A stretch of 32,585 nucleotides of DNA from Paracoccaceae bacterium (GTDB lineage Bacteria; Pseudomonadota; Alphaproteobacteria; Rhodobacterales; Rhodobacteraceae): contig SKHK01000228.1 in NCBI GenBank assembly GCA_007117005.1, positions 1 to 32,585 of the forward strand, written 5' to 3'. Below are positions 1 to 8,181 of this stretch, piece after piece; positions within the stretch are counted from its first letter, which is position 1; every line of letters begins with the position of its first letter. The notes under the pieces were generated by a model. The model saw only the letters and a program-made list of their open reading frames with translations, made no database searches and was not told the origin of the DNA. The position numbers and the translations under genes are program-made.

Positions 1-360
1 CCAAGGCTGCCCACCACCGACAGCGAAAACTGCAGTGCCATCCCTGCGGATGACATGATCGAACAGGCCCAGCAGGCCGCTGCCTTTCTGAAGGCGCTAG
101 CCCATGAAGGGCGGCTGATGCTTTTGTGTTTCCTGTCGTCGGGGGAAAAGACCGTCACAGAACTTGAACAGCTTCTGGGGTCCCGGCAGGCCGCCGTCAG
201 CCAGCAACTGGCCCGGCTGCGGCTGGAGGGTCTGGTCAAGTGCCGGCGGGAAGGCAAGGCGGTGTATTACTCGTTGGGCGACCAGCGCGTCGCCCGCACG
301 ATCGCGCTGGTCTATGACATGTTCTGCGCCCAGGCCGAGGGGGGAGAGGCCCGCCTCTAG
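1..360 (+). CDS. sqrR: SqrR/BigR-type ArsR-family persulfide-sensing repressor (5' end outside window)
   Basis: Winged-helix ArsR-family repressor. The first ATG is at 55, but the frame stays open to base 1 and no good Shine-Dalgarno precedes 55, so the real start is probably left of the window. Counting from the ATG, the two cysteines typical of SqrR/BigR are visible: Cys25 in LMLLCFL and Cys91 in DMFC. In SqrR of Rhodobacter capsulatus the pair is Cys41 and Cys107, which sense sulfane sulfur by forming a polysulfide bridge. The 66-residue spacing here is identical. The upstream in-frame codons place another Cys at the position of SqrR Cys9. The recognition helix lies in SRQAAVSQQLARLRLEGL. 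There is an extra Cys at residue 63. Such proteins normally repress sulfide-quinone reductase, rhodanese and related genes; a matching operator lies at 17231-17246 in this window. Confidence 0.8.
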   Translation, partial: PRLPTTDSENCSAIPADDMIEQAQQAAAFLKALAHEGRLMLLCFLSSGEKTVTELEQLLGSRQAAVSQQLARLRLEGLVKCRREGKAVYYSLGDQRVARTIALVYDMFCAQAEGGEARL

Positions 361-433
361 GGCCTGTCGCCCGCAAGAAGGTCCCGCATAAGCGCGACAT
401 GCTCTGTGGCCGCCCCCCCCTGACCGCAGGGTG

Positions 434-1249
434 TCATCCGCCCCCCGTGGCGGCGTGACCGTCCAGGACCGTTTTCACCGCCCCGGGCAGGGCAATCAGC
501 GCGCGGATCTCCTTGTTGCCGGGCCGCAGGCGCGCCAGCAGACGCAGCGCCGGGCGCAGAAAGCGCAGCAGGGGCAGGTATCGCCGCGCCGCATCCAGGG
601 CGGGCGGCGGGGCATCCCGCAGCCAGACCCGCGCGGCACGCCGGAAAAGCGGCGTCGCGTTGCGTTCGATCTCCAGCAGCGAATGCAGGAAGATCAGCCA
701 GTCCAGCGCCATGTCGCGCGGGCGCGCCGGGGCGCGGAAACGTTCGAAATCGATAAGCCGCGCCTGGGCGCCATCCCAGCAGATATCGCGCAGTTTCGGC
801 CGCCCGTGCCGCCCGCCTGCCCCGTGCAGCGCCGCCAGCGCCCGCATCGCCGAGGCAAGCGCGCGCGCCTGCTCGTCCTCCGGGGCGGCGCGGCCGGAAA
901 AAAGCACAGACAGGGGCGCGCCCGCATCAGCGATCACCAGCACCCCCGGCCCGGATGACAGCAGCGCAGGCGCCGGCAGCCCGTGACGCGCCATGAAGCG
1001 CAGCCCCGCGATATCGGCGCGCAAGGCGCGGGCAGCGTCGCCCTTTTGCAGTCTCTGCACCAGGGGCAAGCGGGATTCGGCGCACTTCAGCCACAGCCGC
1101 CGCCCGTCATGGGTAAAGGATGTCACCCGCGCCTGCTTGCCCCGCGACTGCTGCATTGCCTGCAGCCGGCGCGCGATTTCCGCATCAAGCCCCGTTTCCG
1201 GACCCGTTTCCGGCATGGCCGCTGGGGGTGTTCTTGCCGCTTGGGTCAT
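434..1249 (-). CDS. Kinase-like phosphotransferase (InaA/Kdo-kinase/BUD32-like)
   Basis: A 271-residue soluble protein with a compact protein-kinase-like fold pattern. Lys55 in LWLKC could be the nucleotide-binding lysine. HGRPKLRD at residues 148-155 resembles a catalytic loop, and IDFERF near residue 167 takes the place of the DFG metal-binding motif. This arrangement is typical of small bacterial lipopolysaccharide-kinase or InaA-type phosphotransferases; the substrate cannot be told from sequence. The start at 1249 is preceded by GAGG four bases upstream, inside the 9-base gap after the HerA-like gene, so the two are almost certainly co-transcribed and translationally coupled. A second ATG lies at 1216. 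The N-terminal 20 residues are low-complexity and may be disordered. Confidence 0.7.
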   Translation of the reverse strand: MTQAARTPPAAMPETGPETGLDAEIARRLQAMQQSRGKQARVTSFTHDGRRLWLKCAESRLPLVQRLQKGDAARALRADIAGLRFMARHGLPAPALLSSGPGVLVIADAGAPLSVLFSGRAAPEDEQARALASAMRALAALHGAGGRHGRPKLRDICWDGAQARLIDFERFRAPARPRDMALDWLIFLHSLLEIERNATPLFRRAARVWLRDAPPPALDAARRYLPLLRFLRPALRLLARLRPGNKEIRALIALPGAVKTVLDGHAATGGG

Positions 1250-1258
1250 GCAGCCTCG

Positions 1259-2860
1259 TCAACGCCCGCGAAACAGCGTGCCCAGCACGCCCCGGGTCAG
1301 CGCCCGCCCCGATTGCGTGCCCAACTGCCGCGCAAAGGATTTGGCGAAAGCATCGACCGGGTTATCCCGGCGCGAGGACCGGGCCGGCGCCGTCTTTGCC
1401 GGTGTACGCACCGATGTGGCCCCGCCCGCACCCCCAACTGCCCCACCGATGCGCCGCGCGCCGGAGGCCCGCACCGGCGGCTCGTAGCGCCGGGCCTGGG
1501 CGAAGTCCTCCTGTGCCGCCCGGTCCGCCGGCGCCTCGGCGGCGCGCGCGGCCTCTTCGGCCCGGCGCGCGAGCATTTCATGCGCGCTGTCGCGGTCGAT
1601 AGCGGTGTCATAAACCCCCGCCACGGGAGAGGCCGCCATGACCTGCGCCCGCGCCGCGTCCGCTATCGGCCCCATGGCCGAGGCCGGCGGGCGGATCAGC
1701 GTGCGCTCTACCATCCCCGGCGCGCCGCGATCCTCGAGGAACGAGGTCACCGCCTCGCCGACACCGACATCGCGCAGCGCGGCCTCGGTATCGAAACGCG
1801 GGTTCGGCCGGTAGGTCTGCGCGGCGCGGCGCAAGGCCTGCTGGTCCCGCGCGGTAAAGGCGCGCAGCGCGTGCTGCACCCGGTTGCCCAGTTGCGCCAG
1901 CACCGTGTCTGGAACGTCATCGGGGTTCTGGGTGATGAAATACACCCCCACCCCCTTTGACCGGATCAGCCGCGCCACCCGTTCGATCTTTTCCACCAGC
2001 GCACGCGGGGCGCCGTTGAACAGCAGATGCGCCTCGTCGAAGAAGAACACCAGTTTCGGCTTCGGCGGGTCGCCGACCTCGGGCAGTTGCTCGAAAAGTT
2101 CCGACAAGAGCCACAGCAGAAAGGTAGCATAAAGCCGCGGCGTGTTCATCAGCCGCTCGGCATGCAGGATGCTGACATAGCCGCGCCCGTCCGGGGCCTG
2201 GCGCATCAGGTCGTCGATCTTCAGCGCCGGTTCGCCCAGGAACATGTCCGCGCCCTGGTTCTCCAGCACCAGAAGCCGGCGCTGGATCGCCCCCACCGAG
2301 GCCGTGGTCACATTGCCGTAGCGCGCCGACAGCTCTGCCCGGTTTTCGGCCATGAAGGCCAGGATCGCGCGCAGATCCTTCAGATCCAGGATCGGCCAGC
2401 CGTTCTCGTCCGAGATGCGGAACGCGATGTTGATCACGCCCTCCTGCGCCTCGGTCAGGTCCATGACGCGCGACAACAGCAAGGGCCCCATGTCGGCCAC
2501 CGTGGCGCGTACCGGATGGCCCGCCTGGCCGAACAGATCCCAGAAGATGACCGGACAGGCGGCATAGCCCACATCCGCCAGCCCGATGGTCGCCGCGCGG
2601 CGCGCAAAGGCGTCGCGCGGGGTACCGGGCGTGGCCATGCCGCCGACATCGCCCTTCACATCGGTCAGGAACACCGGCACGCCGGCACGCGAAAACCCCT
2701 CGGCCATGATCTGCATGCTGATCGTCTTGCCCGTCCCGGTGGCCCCGGCGATCAGCCCGTGCCGGTTTGCCAGCCGCATGACCAGCGCCTGCGGGTCCGC
2801 CTGATCCGGCCCGCCCCCGCCGATGAACAGATCACCCTGCCCTGTCTCCGCTGCCGCCAT
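1259..2860 (-). CDS. HerA-like ATPase, DUF853 family
   Basis: A 533-residue P-loop ATPase of the HerA/FtsK superfamily (DUF853 type). Walker A is GATGTGKT at residues 39-46 and Walker B is LVFFFDEAH at about 270-278. An ITQNPDDVP sensor-like segment follows, as in HerA-type DNA translocases. The family usually has about 500 residues; the last 110 residues here (Ala/Arg-rich helix, then a basic GGAVGGAGGATS segment) look disordered. The frame is open further upstream, but AAGGAG seven bases before the ATG at 2860 fixes the start there. No NurA nuclease partner is adjacent, so a role in end resection like archaeal HerA-NurA is not supported. The kinase-like gene follows after 9 bases. Confidence 0.9.
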   Translation of the reverse strand: MAAAETGQGDLFIGGGGPDQADPQALVMRLANRHGLIAGATGTGKTISMQIMAEGFSRAGVPVFLTDVKGDVGGMATPGTPRDAFARRAATIGLADVGYAACPVIFWDLFGQAGHPVRATVADMGPLLLSRVMDLTEAQEGVINIAFRISDENGWPILDLKDLRAILAFMAENRAELSARYGNVTTASVGAIQRRLLVLENQGADMFLGEPALKIDDLMRQAPDGRGYVSILHAERLMNTPRLYATFLLWLLSELFEQLPEVGDPPKPKLVFFFDEAHLLFNGAPRALVEKIERVARLIRSKGVGVYFITQNPDDVPDTVLAQLGNRVQHALRAFTARDQQALRRAAQTYRPNPRFDTEAALRDVGVGEAVTSFLEDRGAPGMVERTLIRPPASAMGPIADAARAQVMAASPVAGVYDTAIDRDSAHEMLARRAEEAARAAEAPADRAAQEDFAQARRYEPPVRASGARRIGGAVGGAGGATSVRTPAKTAPARSSRRDNPVDAFAKSFARQLGTQSGRALTRGVLGTLFRGR

Positions 2861-3002
2861 CGTCTTGCTCCTTGACCACTGCACCCGGCACCTTGTCTGC
2901 CAATCCGTCTTGCACCAATTCCGCCACCCTGCCCAGAGGGCATGCCCGATGCCCGCCATGGTTTAGCGCCACTCAACGCAAAGATGAGCCGAGATTTTTT
3001 CG

Positions 3003-3031
3003 TTGACGCACCCCCAGAATCTTTCTAGCGT
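3003..3031 (+). promoter_or_regulatory. Candidate sigma-70 type promoter in the divergent spacer
   Basis: TTGACG at 3003-3008 and TAGCGT at 3026-3031 are separated by 17 bases. The -35 is strong; the -10 keeps the important T, A and final T. A transcript would start near 3038 and run into the terminator hairpin at 3073-3107, about 165 bases before the IalB-like gene. It therefore either makes a short RNA or feeds that gene by read-through. Prediction only. Confidence 0.4.
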
Positions 3032-3037
3032 CCGCAT

Positions 3038-3107
3038 CAATAAGTCGGCCAGTCCGACAGGGAGAAAAAAATGAAAAGGGTCCAGCTTGCGGGCCCTTTT
3101 CGTTTTT
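3038..3107 (+). ncRNA. Candidate ~70-nt small RNA or attenuated leader
   Basis: Between the promoter-like pair at 3003-3031 and the hairpin plus T-run ending at 3107, the predicted RNA has a first hairpin (GTCGG CCAGT CCGAC, about 3043-3057), an AGGGAG single-stranded segment and a terminal GC-capped hairpin. The AGGGAG is placed like a ribosome site for an ATG at 3071, which opens a 40-codon frame to the stop at 3190, but that frame runs through the terminator stem and resembles no known protein. I cannot match it to a named RNA family. The rest of the 2861-3232 spacer holds the HerA-like gene's Shine-Dalgarno and nothing else I can recognise. Confidence 0.35.
3073..3107 (+). terminator. Symmetrical intrinsic terminator
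   Basis: GAAAAGGG (3073-3080) pairs with CCCTTTTC (3094-3101), with additional CC/GG pairs inside, followed by GTTTTT. On the other strand the same hairpin is followed by seven T's (the A-run at 3065-3071), so it can stop transcription in both directions. It lies between two divergently transcribed genes, where a terminator is not expected unless a short RNA is made there. Confidence 0.7.
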
Positions 3108-3232
3108 CCGCACCTCTGGCTTTTCGCACCTTTCGGATTTCTCTGGCGACCACTGCCTGCCCGACGGGGGGTGCTGACAGCAACGCGGCTTCGTGCTAGG
3201 TGCAGGACAAATCGTCAGCAATGAGGCATTTC

Positions 3233-3847
3233 ATGCGCGCTCAATCCTACCTTCTGCCCGGGCTTTTTGCGCTGGGCCTCGCCGCCACCGCGTTCACCGC
3301 CGGCCCCGCCCTGGCGGAAGAGGACGAGACCCCGCCGCTGGGCCAGCCCTATGTCGTGGCAGAGCATCAGGACTGGGAAATCCTGTGCACCCGGTTCGAG
3401 GAAGGTGGGCCGGAACTGTGCGAGATGTATCAGATGATCGTCGGCGAGGACGAGACCCCGCTGGCCGAGATCACCATGGCCGCCCTGCCCGGTGACGAGG
3501 AATTCGAGGTAGGCGCCACCATTACCACCCCGCTGGAGACCTTCCTGCTGACCGGCCTTGCATGGCAGATCGGCGATGACGGCGAGCTGCGCGAGGAGCC
3601 GTTCCAGGTCTGCACCCAGATCGGCTGCATCGCGCTTTTGGGCCTGAGCGAGGAAGAGACCGCCGCCATGCGCGCGGGCTCGCATGCCTTTGTGCTGTTC
3701 CGGCCCTTCCGCAACACCGAACAGGTGGTCGGCGCGCGGGTGTCGCTGATGGGCTTCACCGCCGCCCTGGCCGACCTGAGCGAGCGCACGCCGATGCCGC
3801 CGCCCGCGCCCGCAGCCGAACCGGAAGGCGAGGACGGCGAAGACTGA
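3233..3847 (+). CDS. Invasion-associated locus B (IalB) family exported protein
   Basis: A secreted protein of about 204 residues. A signal peptide with a hydrophobic core (LLPGLFALGLAATAF) ends at a GPALA-EE cleavage site. The mature part has the IalB-family pattern of a Trp-containing start (QDWEILC) and paired cysteines: Cys in EILC and ELCEM, then VCTQIGC later, likely forming disulfides in the periplasm. The C-terminal 25 residues are Pro/Ala/Glu-rich. In Bartonella IalB is linked to erythrocyte invasion; in free-living alphaproteobacteria the function is unknown. The start at 3233 has GAGG six bases upstream; an ATG at 3221 and a GTG at 3200 are in frame but less well supported. Confidence 0.8.
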   Translation: MRAQSYLLPGLFALGLAATAFTAGPALAEEDETPPLGQPYVVAEHQDWEILCTRFEEGGPELCEMYQMIVGEDETPLAEITMAALPGDEEFEVGATITTPLETFLLTGLAWQIGDDGELREEPFQVCTQIGCIALLGLSEEETAAMRAGSHAFVLFRPFRNTEQVVGARVSLMGFTAALADLSERTPMPPPAPAAEPEGEDGED

Positions 3848-3924
3848 GCAACCCTGCCGCGCCCCCCTTCGCTGCTTTGGCGGGGGGGTATCGGCACCGG
3901 GTCTGGCTTCGGGGGAATGGCCGC

Positions 3925-4653
3925 ATGCAACCAGGCGACGCGCTGGATCATTACATCGCCCGCAACCGTCTGGGGGTCTATTGCGTGCCGCGCGAATCGC
4001 TGCACCGGCCCTGCGCGATGGCAATCATGCGCGGCGCGGTCTGGGAGGCGGCGACGCTGAAGGCGCTGGAGGCGCATTACCAGGGCGGCGATATCGTGAC
4101 CGGGGGCACCTATTTCGGCGATTTCCTGCCGCATCTGGGCCGACTGACCCATCGCGCGCAGGCCCATCTCTGGGGGTTCGAGCCGGTGCGCGTGAACTAC
4201 CTTTGCGCCAGCGTGACGCGGGGGCTGAACGGGCTGACCAACTGCACGCTCACCCATGCCGGCATGGGCGCCGCGCCCGGCGAGATGGTCATGCGCACGC
4301 GCGACAAGAAGGGCCGCTCGCTGGGCGGGGGCGCGCGCATCGCCCCCGCGCCGCAGGGCGAGGCGGCGGAACGGGCGGCCCAGGCCTTTGATCGCGTGCA
4401 GATCCTGCCCATCGATGCGGTGGTCGGCGCGCGGCATGTCGGCGTGATCCAGCTGGACACCGAAGGGCACGAGATCGCCGCCCTTCAGGGCGCGGCGGAA
4501 ACCATCGCGCGCTGCCGCCCGCTTCTGGTGCTGGAGGGGCACGGCGGCGCCGATCTGCCGGCCGATCCGTTTCTGCAGGACCTGGCCGCGCGCCATGGCT
4601 ATCGGCCGGTGGACCGGCAGGACCAGAACGTCTTTCTGGCCGCCGGGGCGTAA
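3925..4653 (+). CDS. FkbM-family SAM-dependent methyltransferase
   Basis: A 242-residue class I methyltransferase. The SAM loop (GGDIVTGGTYFGDFLP) is a variant of the usual D-V-G-A-N-x-G pattern. The FkbM hallmark follows as VIQLDTEGHEIAALQGA, and LLVLEGHGG resembles the final strand. FkbM proteins methylate hydroxyls of sugars or secondary metabolites, often in surface-glycan pathways. A TTG at 3877 is in frame, but the ATG at 3925 is preceded by GGGGGA at suitable spacing. It stands alone between the IalB-like gene and the ligase operon, so context does not identify the substrate. Confidence 0.85.
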   Translation: MQPGDALDHYIARNRLGVYCVPRESLHRPCAMAIMRGAVWEAATLKALEAHYQGGDIVTGGTYFGDFLPHLGRLTHRAQAHLWGFEPVRVNYLCASVTRGLNGLTNCTLTHAGMGAAPGEMVMRTRDKKGRSLGGGARIAPAPQGEAAERAAQAFDRVQILPIDAVVGARHVGVIQLDTEGHEIAALQGAAETIARCRPLLVLEGHGGADLPADPFLQDLAARHGYRPVDRQDQNVFLAAGA

Positions 4654-4657
4654 CCCC

Positions 4658-4720
4658 GGCTCTGGCCCCGATTCTGGCCCCAATTCTGGCCCCGGCTCTG
4701 TCTCTGGCCCCGGCGCTGGC
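4658..4720. repeat. 12-bp imperfect tandem repeat
   Basis: Directly after the FkbM stop codon, units of the form (G/A)(G/A)(C/T)TCTGGCCCC recur about five times with a 12-base period, the last ones degenerate. It fills most of the spacer before the acyl-CoA ligase gene and shows no clear hairpin-plus-T-run terminator. Confidence 0.65.
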
Positions 4721-4769
4721 CATCGCTCACCCCTTGCCCCCTGACGCGCCGGGGCGTAGCAAGCCCGCC

Positions 4770-6293
4770 ATGCTCTCGCTTGCCGATCATCGCCCCTTTG
4801 CCCCTTGCCCCGTGCCCTTCAACCTGGCCGAATACGTGCTGGCCGCGGGCGAGGCGCAGCCCGACCATATCGCCCTGCAGGTGCTGCGCCTGACGGGGGC
4901 CGAACGCTGGTCATACGCGCGGCTGACGGCCGCCGTGCGCGGCATCGGCACAGGGTTCCTGCGCGCCGGCCTGGCACCCGGCGACCGGCTGCTCTTGCGG
5001 CTGGGCAACACGGTGGATTTCCCGCTGGCCTATCTGGGCGCCATTGCCGTAGGGGTGGTGCCGGTGCCGACCTCGTCGCAGCTCACCACGCCCGAGATCA
5101 CGGCCATGGCCGCCACCCTGAAGCCCGCCGCCGTGCTGGCCGGCGAGGGGATCGCGCTGCCGGAAACAGACGCCGCGCACGTCCTGCCCGCCGCGGACCT
5201 GACCCGCTGGCAATCCCTGCCGCCCTGCGACTGGGACCGCGGCAGCCCCGACCGGCTGGCCTATATGGTGTTCACCTCCGGCTCCTCGGGCCGGCCGCGG
5301 GCGGTGATGCATGCCCATCGCGCCATCTGGGCGCGGCGCATGATGTGGGACGGCTGGTACGGGCTGCGCGCCGATGACCGGCTGATGCATGCCGGCGCCT
5401 TCAACTGGACCTACACGCTGGGCACCGGGCTGATGGACCCCTGGGCGATCGGCGCCACCGCGCTGATCCCGCAGCCCGGCATCGCGCCCGCGCAACTGCC
5501 GCTGCTGATGAAACGCTTCGACGCGACGATCTTTGCCGCCGCGCCCGGCGTCTATCGCCAGCTTCTGAAAATACCGGTGCCGCCCCTGCCCCGCCTGCGC
5601 CACGGCCTGTCGGCGGGCGAAGCCCTGCCGGACACCACCCGCACCGGCTGGGAAACCGCCACCGGCACACCGGTCTACGAGGCGCTGGGCATGTCCGAGG
5701 TCTCTACCTACATCGCCGCCAGCCCCACGCGCCCGGCGCCGAAGGGAACCGCGGGCTACCCGCAACCGGGCCGCTGCGTGGCGGTGCTGGGCGCCGATGG
5801 CCAGCCGGTGCCGCGCGGGGCGCCGGGGCAACTTGCGGTGGCGGCGGATGATCCGGGCCTGATGCTGGGCTACTGGGGCGCGGCCAGGGACAGCGCCGCA
5901 CGGCTGCGCGACGGCTGGTTTCTGACCGGCGACACGGCGATGATGGCCCAGGACGGCGCCATCACCTATCTGGGCCGCGATGATGACATGATGAACGCCG
6001 GCGGGTTCCGCGTCTCGCCGCTGGAGGTCGAATCCGCCTTTGACGCCCATCCCGGCCTGGCCGAAAGCGCCGCCGTGGAACTGCCCCTGCGCGACGGGGT
6101 CAGCGTGATCGCACTGGCCTATGTCCCGCAGGATGACGACCCCGGCGAGGACGCGCTACAGGCCCATGCCAGGGCGATGCTCGCGCGCTACAAGCAGCCG
6201 CGGGTCTATCGCTGCATGGCGGCCCTGCCGCGCGCGGCCAACAACAAGCTGGACCGCCGCCGGCTGCGGCAGGAATGGGGAACAACCGAATGA
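4770..6293 (+). CDS. AMP-dependent acyl-CoA synthetase, benzoate-CoA ligase-like
   Basis: A 507-residue adenylate-forming enzyme, the usual length for acyl/aryl-CoA ligases. The phosphate loop is FTSGSSGRPRAVMHAH at about residues 168-183. The ALGMSEVSTY motif near 308 contacts adenine. The hinge is YLGRDDDMMNAGGFRVSP, and the catalytic lysine lies in the C-terminal NNKLDRRRLR. It should activate a carboxylic acid to an acyl-AMP and then to a CoA thioester. Overall similarity is to benzoate-CoA ligase types, but the acid cannot be named. The start is the ATG at 4770; a TTG at 4734 is less likely. It overlaps the next gene by four bases (ATGA), heading a three-gene operon with an oxidoreductase and an efflux pump. 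Confidence 0.88.
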   Translation: MLSLADHRPFAPCPVPFNLAEYVLAAGEAQPDHIALQVLRLTGAERWSYARLTAAVRGIGTGFLRAGLAPGDRLLLRLGNTVDFPLAYLGAIAVGVVPVPTSSQLTTPEITAMAATLKPAAVLAGEGIALPETDAAHVLPAADLTRWQSLPPCDWDRGSPDRLAYMVFTSGSSGRPRAVMHAHRAIWARRMMWDGWYGLRADDRLMHAGAFNWTYTLGTGLMDPWAIGATALIPQPGIAPAQLPLLMKRFDATIFAAAPGVYRQLLKIPVPPLPRLRHGLSAGEALPDTTRTGWETATGTPVYEALGMSEVSTYIAASPTRPAPKGTAGYPQPGRCVAVLGADGQPVPRGAPGQLAVAADDPGLMLGYWGAARDSAARLRDGWFLTGDTAMMAQDGAITYLGRDDDMMNAGGFRVSPLEVESAFDAHPGLAESAAVELPLRDGVSVIALAYVPQDDDPGEDALQAHARAMLARYKQPRVYRCMAALPRAANNKLDRRRLRQEWGTTE

Positions 6294-6922
6294 TCACACT
6301 GGATATCTATTCCGACCCCATCTGCCCCTGGTGCTATATCGGCAAGGCGAAACTGGACGCCGCGCTGGAAAGCCGCCCCGACCACCCCTTTGCCATCTCC
6401 TGGCAGCCCTACATGCTGAACCCCGACATGCCGGCCGGGGGCATGGACCGGCGCGAATACCTGCAGGCCAAATTCGGCCCCCCGCAGCAGGTGGTGCAGG
6501 CCTATCTGCCCGTGCAGCAGGCGGCCGAGGGGGCGGGGCTGGCGATGGACCTGTCACGCATCACGCGCACCCCCTCGACGCTGGATGCCCACCGGCTGAT
6601 CCACTGGGCCGGGCTGGAGGGGCGGCAGGCGGCGATGGTCAGCGCCCTCTTCCGCGCCTATTTCAACGAGGGCCGCGATATCGGCGACCGGGCCACGCTG
6701 TCCGACCTGGCGCAGGGCGCGGGGCTGGACCGCACAATGATCGACACCCTGCTGGCCGGCGACAATGACATCGCCGATATCCGCGCCCGTGACGCGGCGA
6801 TCCGCGAACAGGGCCTGCGCGGGGTGCCGGGCTTCGTGCTGGACGGGCAATATGTGATCACAGGCGCGCAGGAGCCCGATTTCTGGCTGCGGGTGCTGGA
6901 CGATCTGGCGGGGCGGCCATGA
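6290..6922 (+). CDS. DsbA/FrnE-like thioredoxin-fold oxidoreductase
   Basis: A 210-residue cytoplasmic thioredoxin-fold protein without a signal peptide. The redox motif is CPWC (Cys12, Cys15) right after the first strand, and the cis-proline loop is GVPGFV near residue 183. This is the FrnE/2-hydroxychromene-2-carboxylate-isomerase-like branch of the DsbA family, which acts in the cytoplasm on small molecules or thiols. The start at 6290 overlaps the ligase stop as ATGA, and its own stop overlaps the transporter start at 6919 in the same way, so the three genes are translationally coupled. Confidence 0.9.
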   Translation: MITLDIYSDPICPWCYIGKAKLDAALESRPDHPFAISWQPYMLNPDMPAGGMDRREYLQAKFGPPQQVVQAYLPVQQAAEGAGLAMDLSRITRTPSTLDAHRLIHWAGLEGRQAAMVSALFRAYFNEGRDIGDRATLSDLAQGAGLDRTMIDTLLAGDNDIADIRARDAAIREQGLRGVPGFVLDGQYVITGAQEPDFWLRVLDDLAGRP

Positions 6923-8169
6923 GCGCCAACCCCGCTACCCCACCCGTGGCCCCGCCCGACGCGCAACGCCTGAGCCGGGCGGAATTCATCGCGCTTCTGG
7001 CCTTTCTCTTTTCCACCGTCGCCTTTGCCATCGACGCGATGCTGCCGGTGCTGGTGGATATCGGCCGCGCGCTGTCGCCCGCCGATCCGGGGCGCGCGCA
7101 GTTGGTGGTCACGGTCTTCGTGCTGGGCCTGGGGCTGGGCACCTTCCTCGCCGGGCCGATATCGGATGCGTTCGGGCGCAAGCGGGTCATCCTGTTCGGC
7201 ATCGCGCTCTACATGGTGGCTGCGACGGTGGCCGCGCTGACCGAAAGCATCGAGATGCTGCTGGCGGCGCGCTGCGTCCAAGGCGTCGGCTCGGCCGCGC
7301 CGCGGGTGGTGACGCAGGCCATGGTGCGCGACCTTTTCGCGGGGCGAGCCATGGCGCGGATCATGTCCTTTGCCATGGCGGTGTTCATCCTGGTGCCGGC
7401 GGTCGCACCGCTGATCGGCGCCGGCATCGCGGCGCTTTTCGGCTGGCGCGCGATATTCTGGAGCTTCCTCGCCTTCGGCCTGGCATCCGGCCTTTGGCTG
7501 GCGCTGCGCCAGCCCGAAACCCTGCCCCCCGCCGCGCGCCGGCCGCTGCAGGCGCGCGTGCTGGCCGCAACCCTGGCCGAAATCGCCGGCCACCGCCGCG
7601 TCCGGCTGCTGTTGGTGGCGCTGTCCTTTGCCTTTGCGGGCATGTTCGCCTGGCTGGCCAGCATGCCGGTGCTGTTTGACCAGACCTATGGCCGCGCGGC
7701 GGAATTTCCGTTCTGGTTCGCGCTGATCGCCATCGGCTCGGTGCCGGCCAGCCTGCTGAACGCGCGGCTGGTGATGCGGCTGGGCATGCACCGGCTGGTG
7801 GTGATGGCAATGCTGCTGCAGGCCCTGGCGGCGCTGGGCATGCTGGGGCTGATCGCGCTGGGACGGGACAGCTTTGTGCCGTTCATGGCCCTGATGCTGG
7901 TGCAGTTCAGCACCATCGCGATGATCTTCGGCAACATGAACGCCATGGCGCTGGAGCCTCTGGGCCATGTGGCGGGGACCGCGGCCTCGGTCATGGGGGG
8001 CGTGTCGACGATGGCGGCGGCGCTGATCGCCACGCCCATCGCGCGCGCCTATGACGGCACCGCACTGCCGGTCACGCTGGGCATGCTGGGCTGCGCGGGC
8101 GTGGCGCTGATCTGCCTGTCACTGGCCCGCCCGGTGGCGGGCGAGGCGCCCCGCCACGGCCCGGCCTGA
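6919..8169 (+). CDS. Bcr/CflA-type MFS drug efflux transporter
   Basis: A 416-residue inner-membrane transporter with about 12 hydrophobic segments. The loop after helix 2 carries GPISDAFGRKRV, the MFS motif A with its conserved D-x-x-G-R-K/R core. Helix 5 has the proline/glycine-rich FILVPAVAPLIGAGIA segment (motif C) of drug/proton antiporters. Family members export drugs or metabolites using the proton gradient. As last gene of the ligase/oxidoreductase operon it may export a product or the toxic acid substrate, which is inference. The convergent ilvN gene ends 43 bases after its stop. Confidence 0.9.
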   Translation: MSANPATPPVAPPDAQRLSRAEFIALLAFLFSTVAFAIDAMLPVLVDIGRALSPADPGRAQLVVTVFVLGLGLGTFLAGPISDAFGRKRVILFGIALYMVAATVAALTESIEMLLAARCVQGVGSAAPRVVTQAMVRDLFAGRAMARIMSFAMAVFILVPAVAPLIGAGIAALFGWRAIFWSFLAFGLASGLWLALRQPETLPPAARRPLQARVLAATLAEIAGHRRVRLLLVALSFAFAGMFAWLASMPVLFDQTYGRAAEFPFWFALIAIGSVPASLLNARLVMRLGMHRLVVMAMLLQALAALGMLGLIALGRDSFVPFMALMLVQFSTIAMIFGNMNAMALEPLGHVAGTAASVMGGVSTMAAALIATPIARAYDGTALPVTLGMLGCAGVALICLSLARPVAGEAPRHGPA

Positions 8170-8181
8170 GCGGTCGCGCCA

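Noticed and set aside
3071-3190. Small frame of 40 codons starting at ATG 3071 with AGGGAG upstream
   Set aside because: It runs through the terminator hairpin and the peptide shows no recognisable feature; kept only as part of the small RNA/leader idea.
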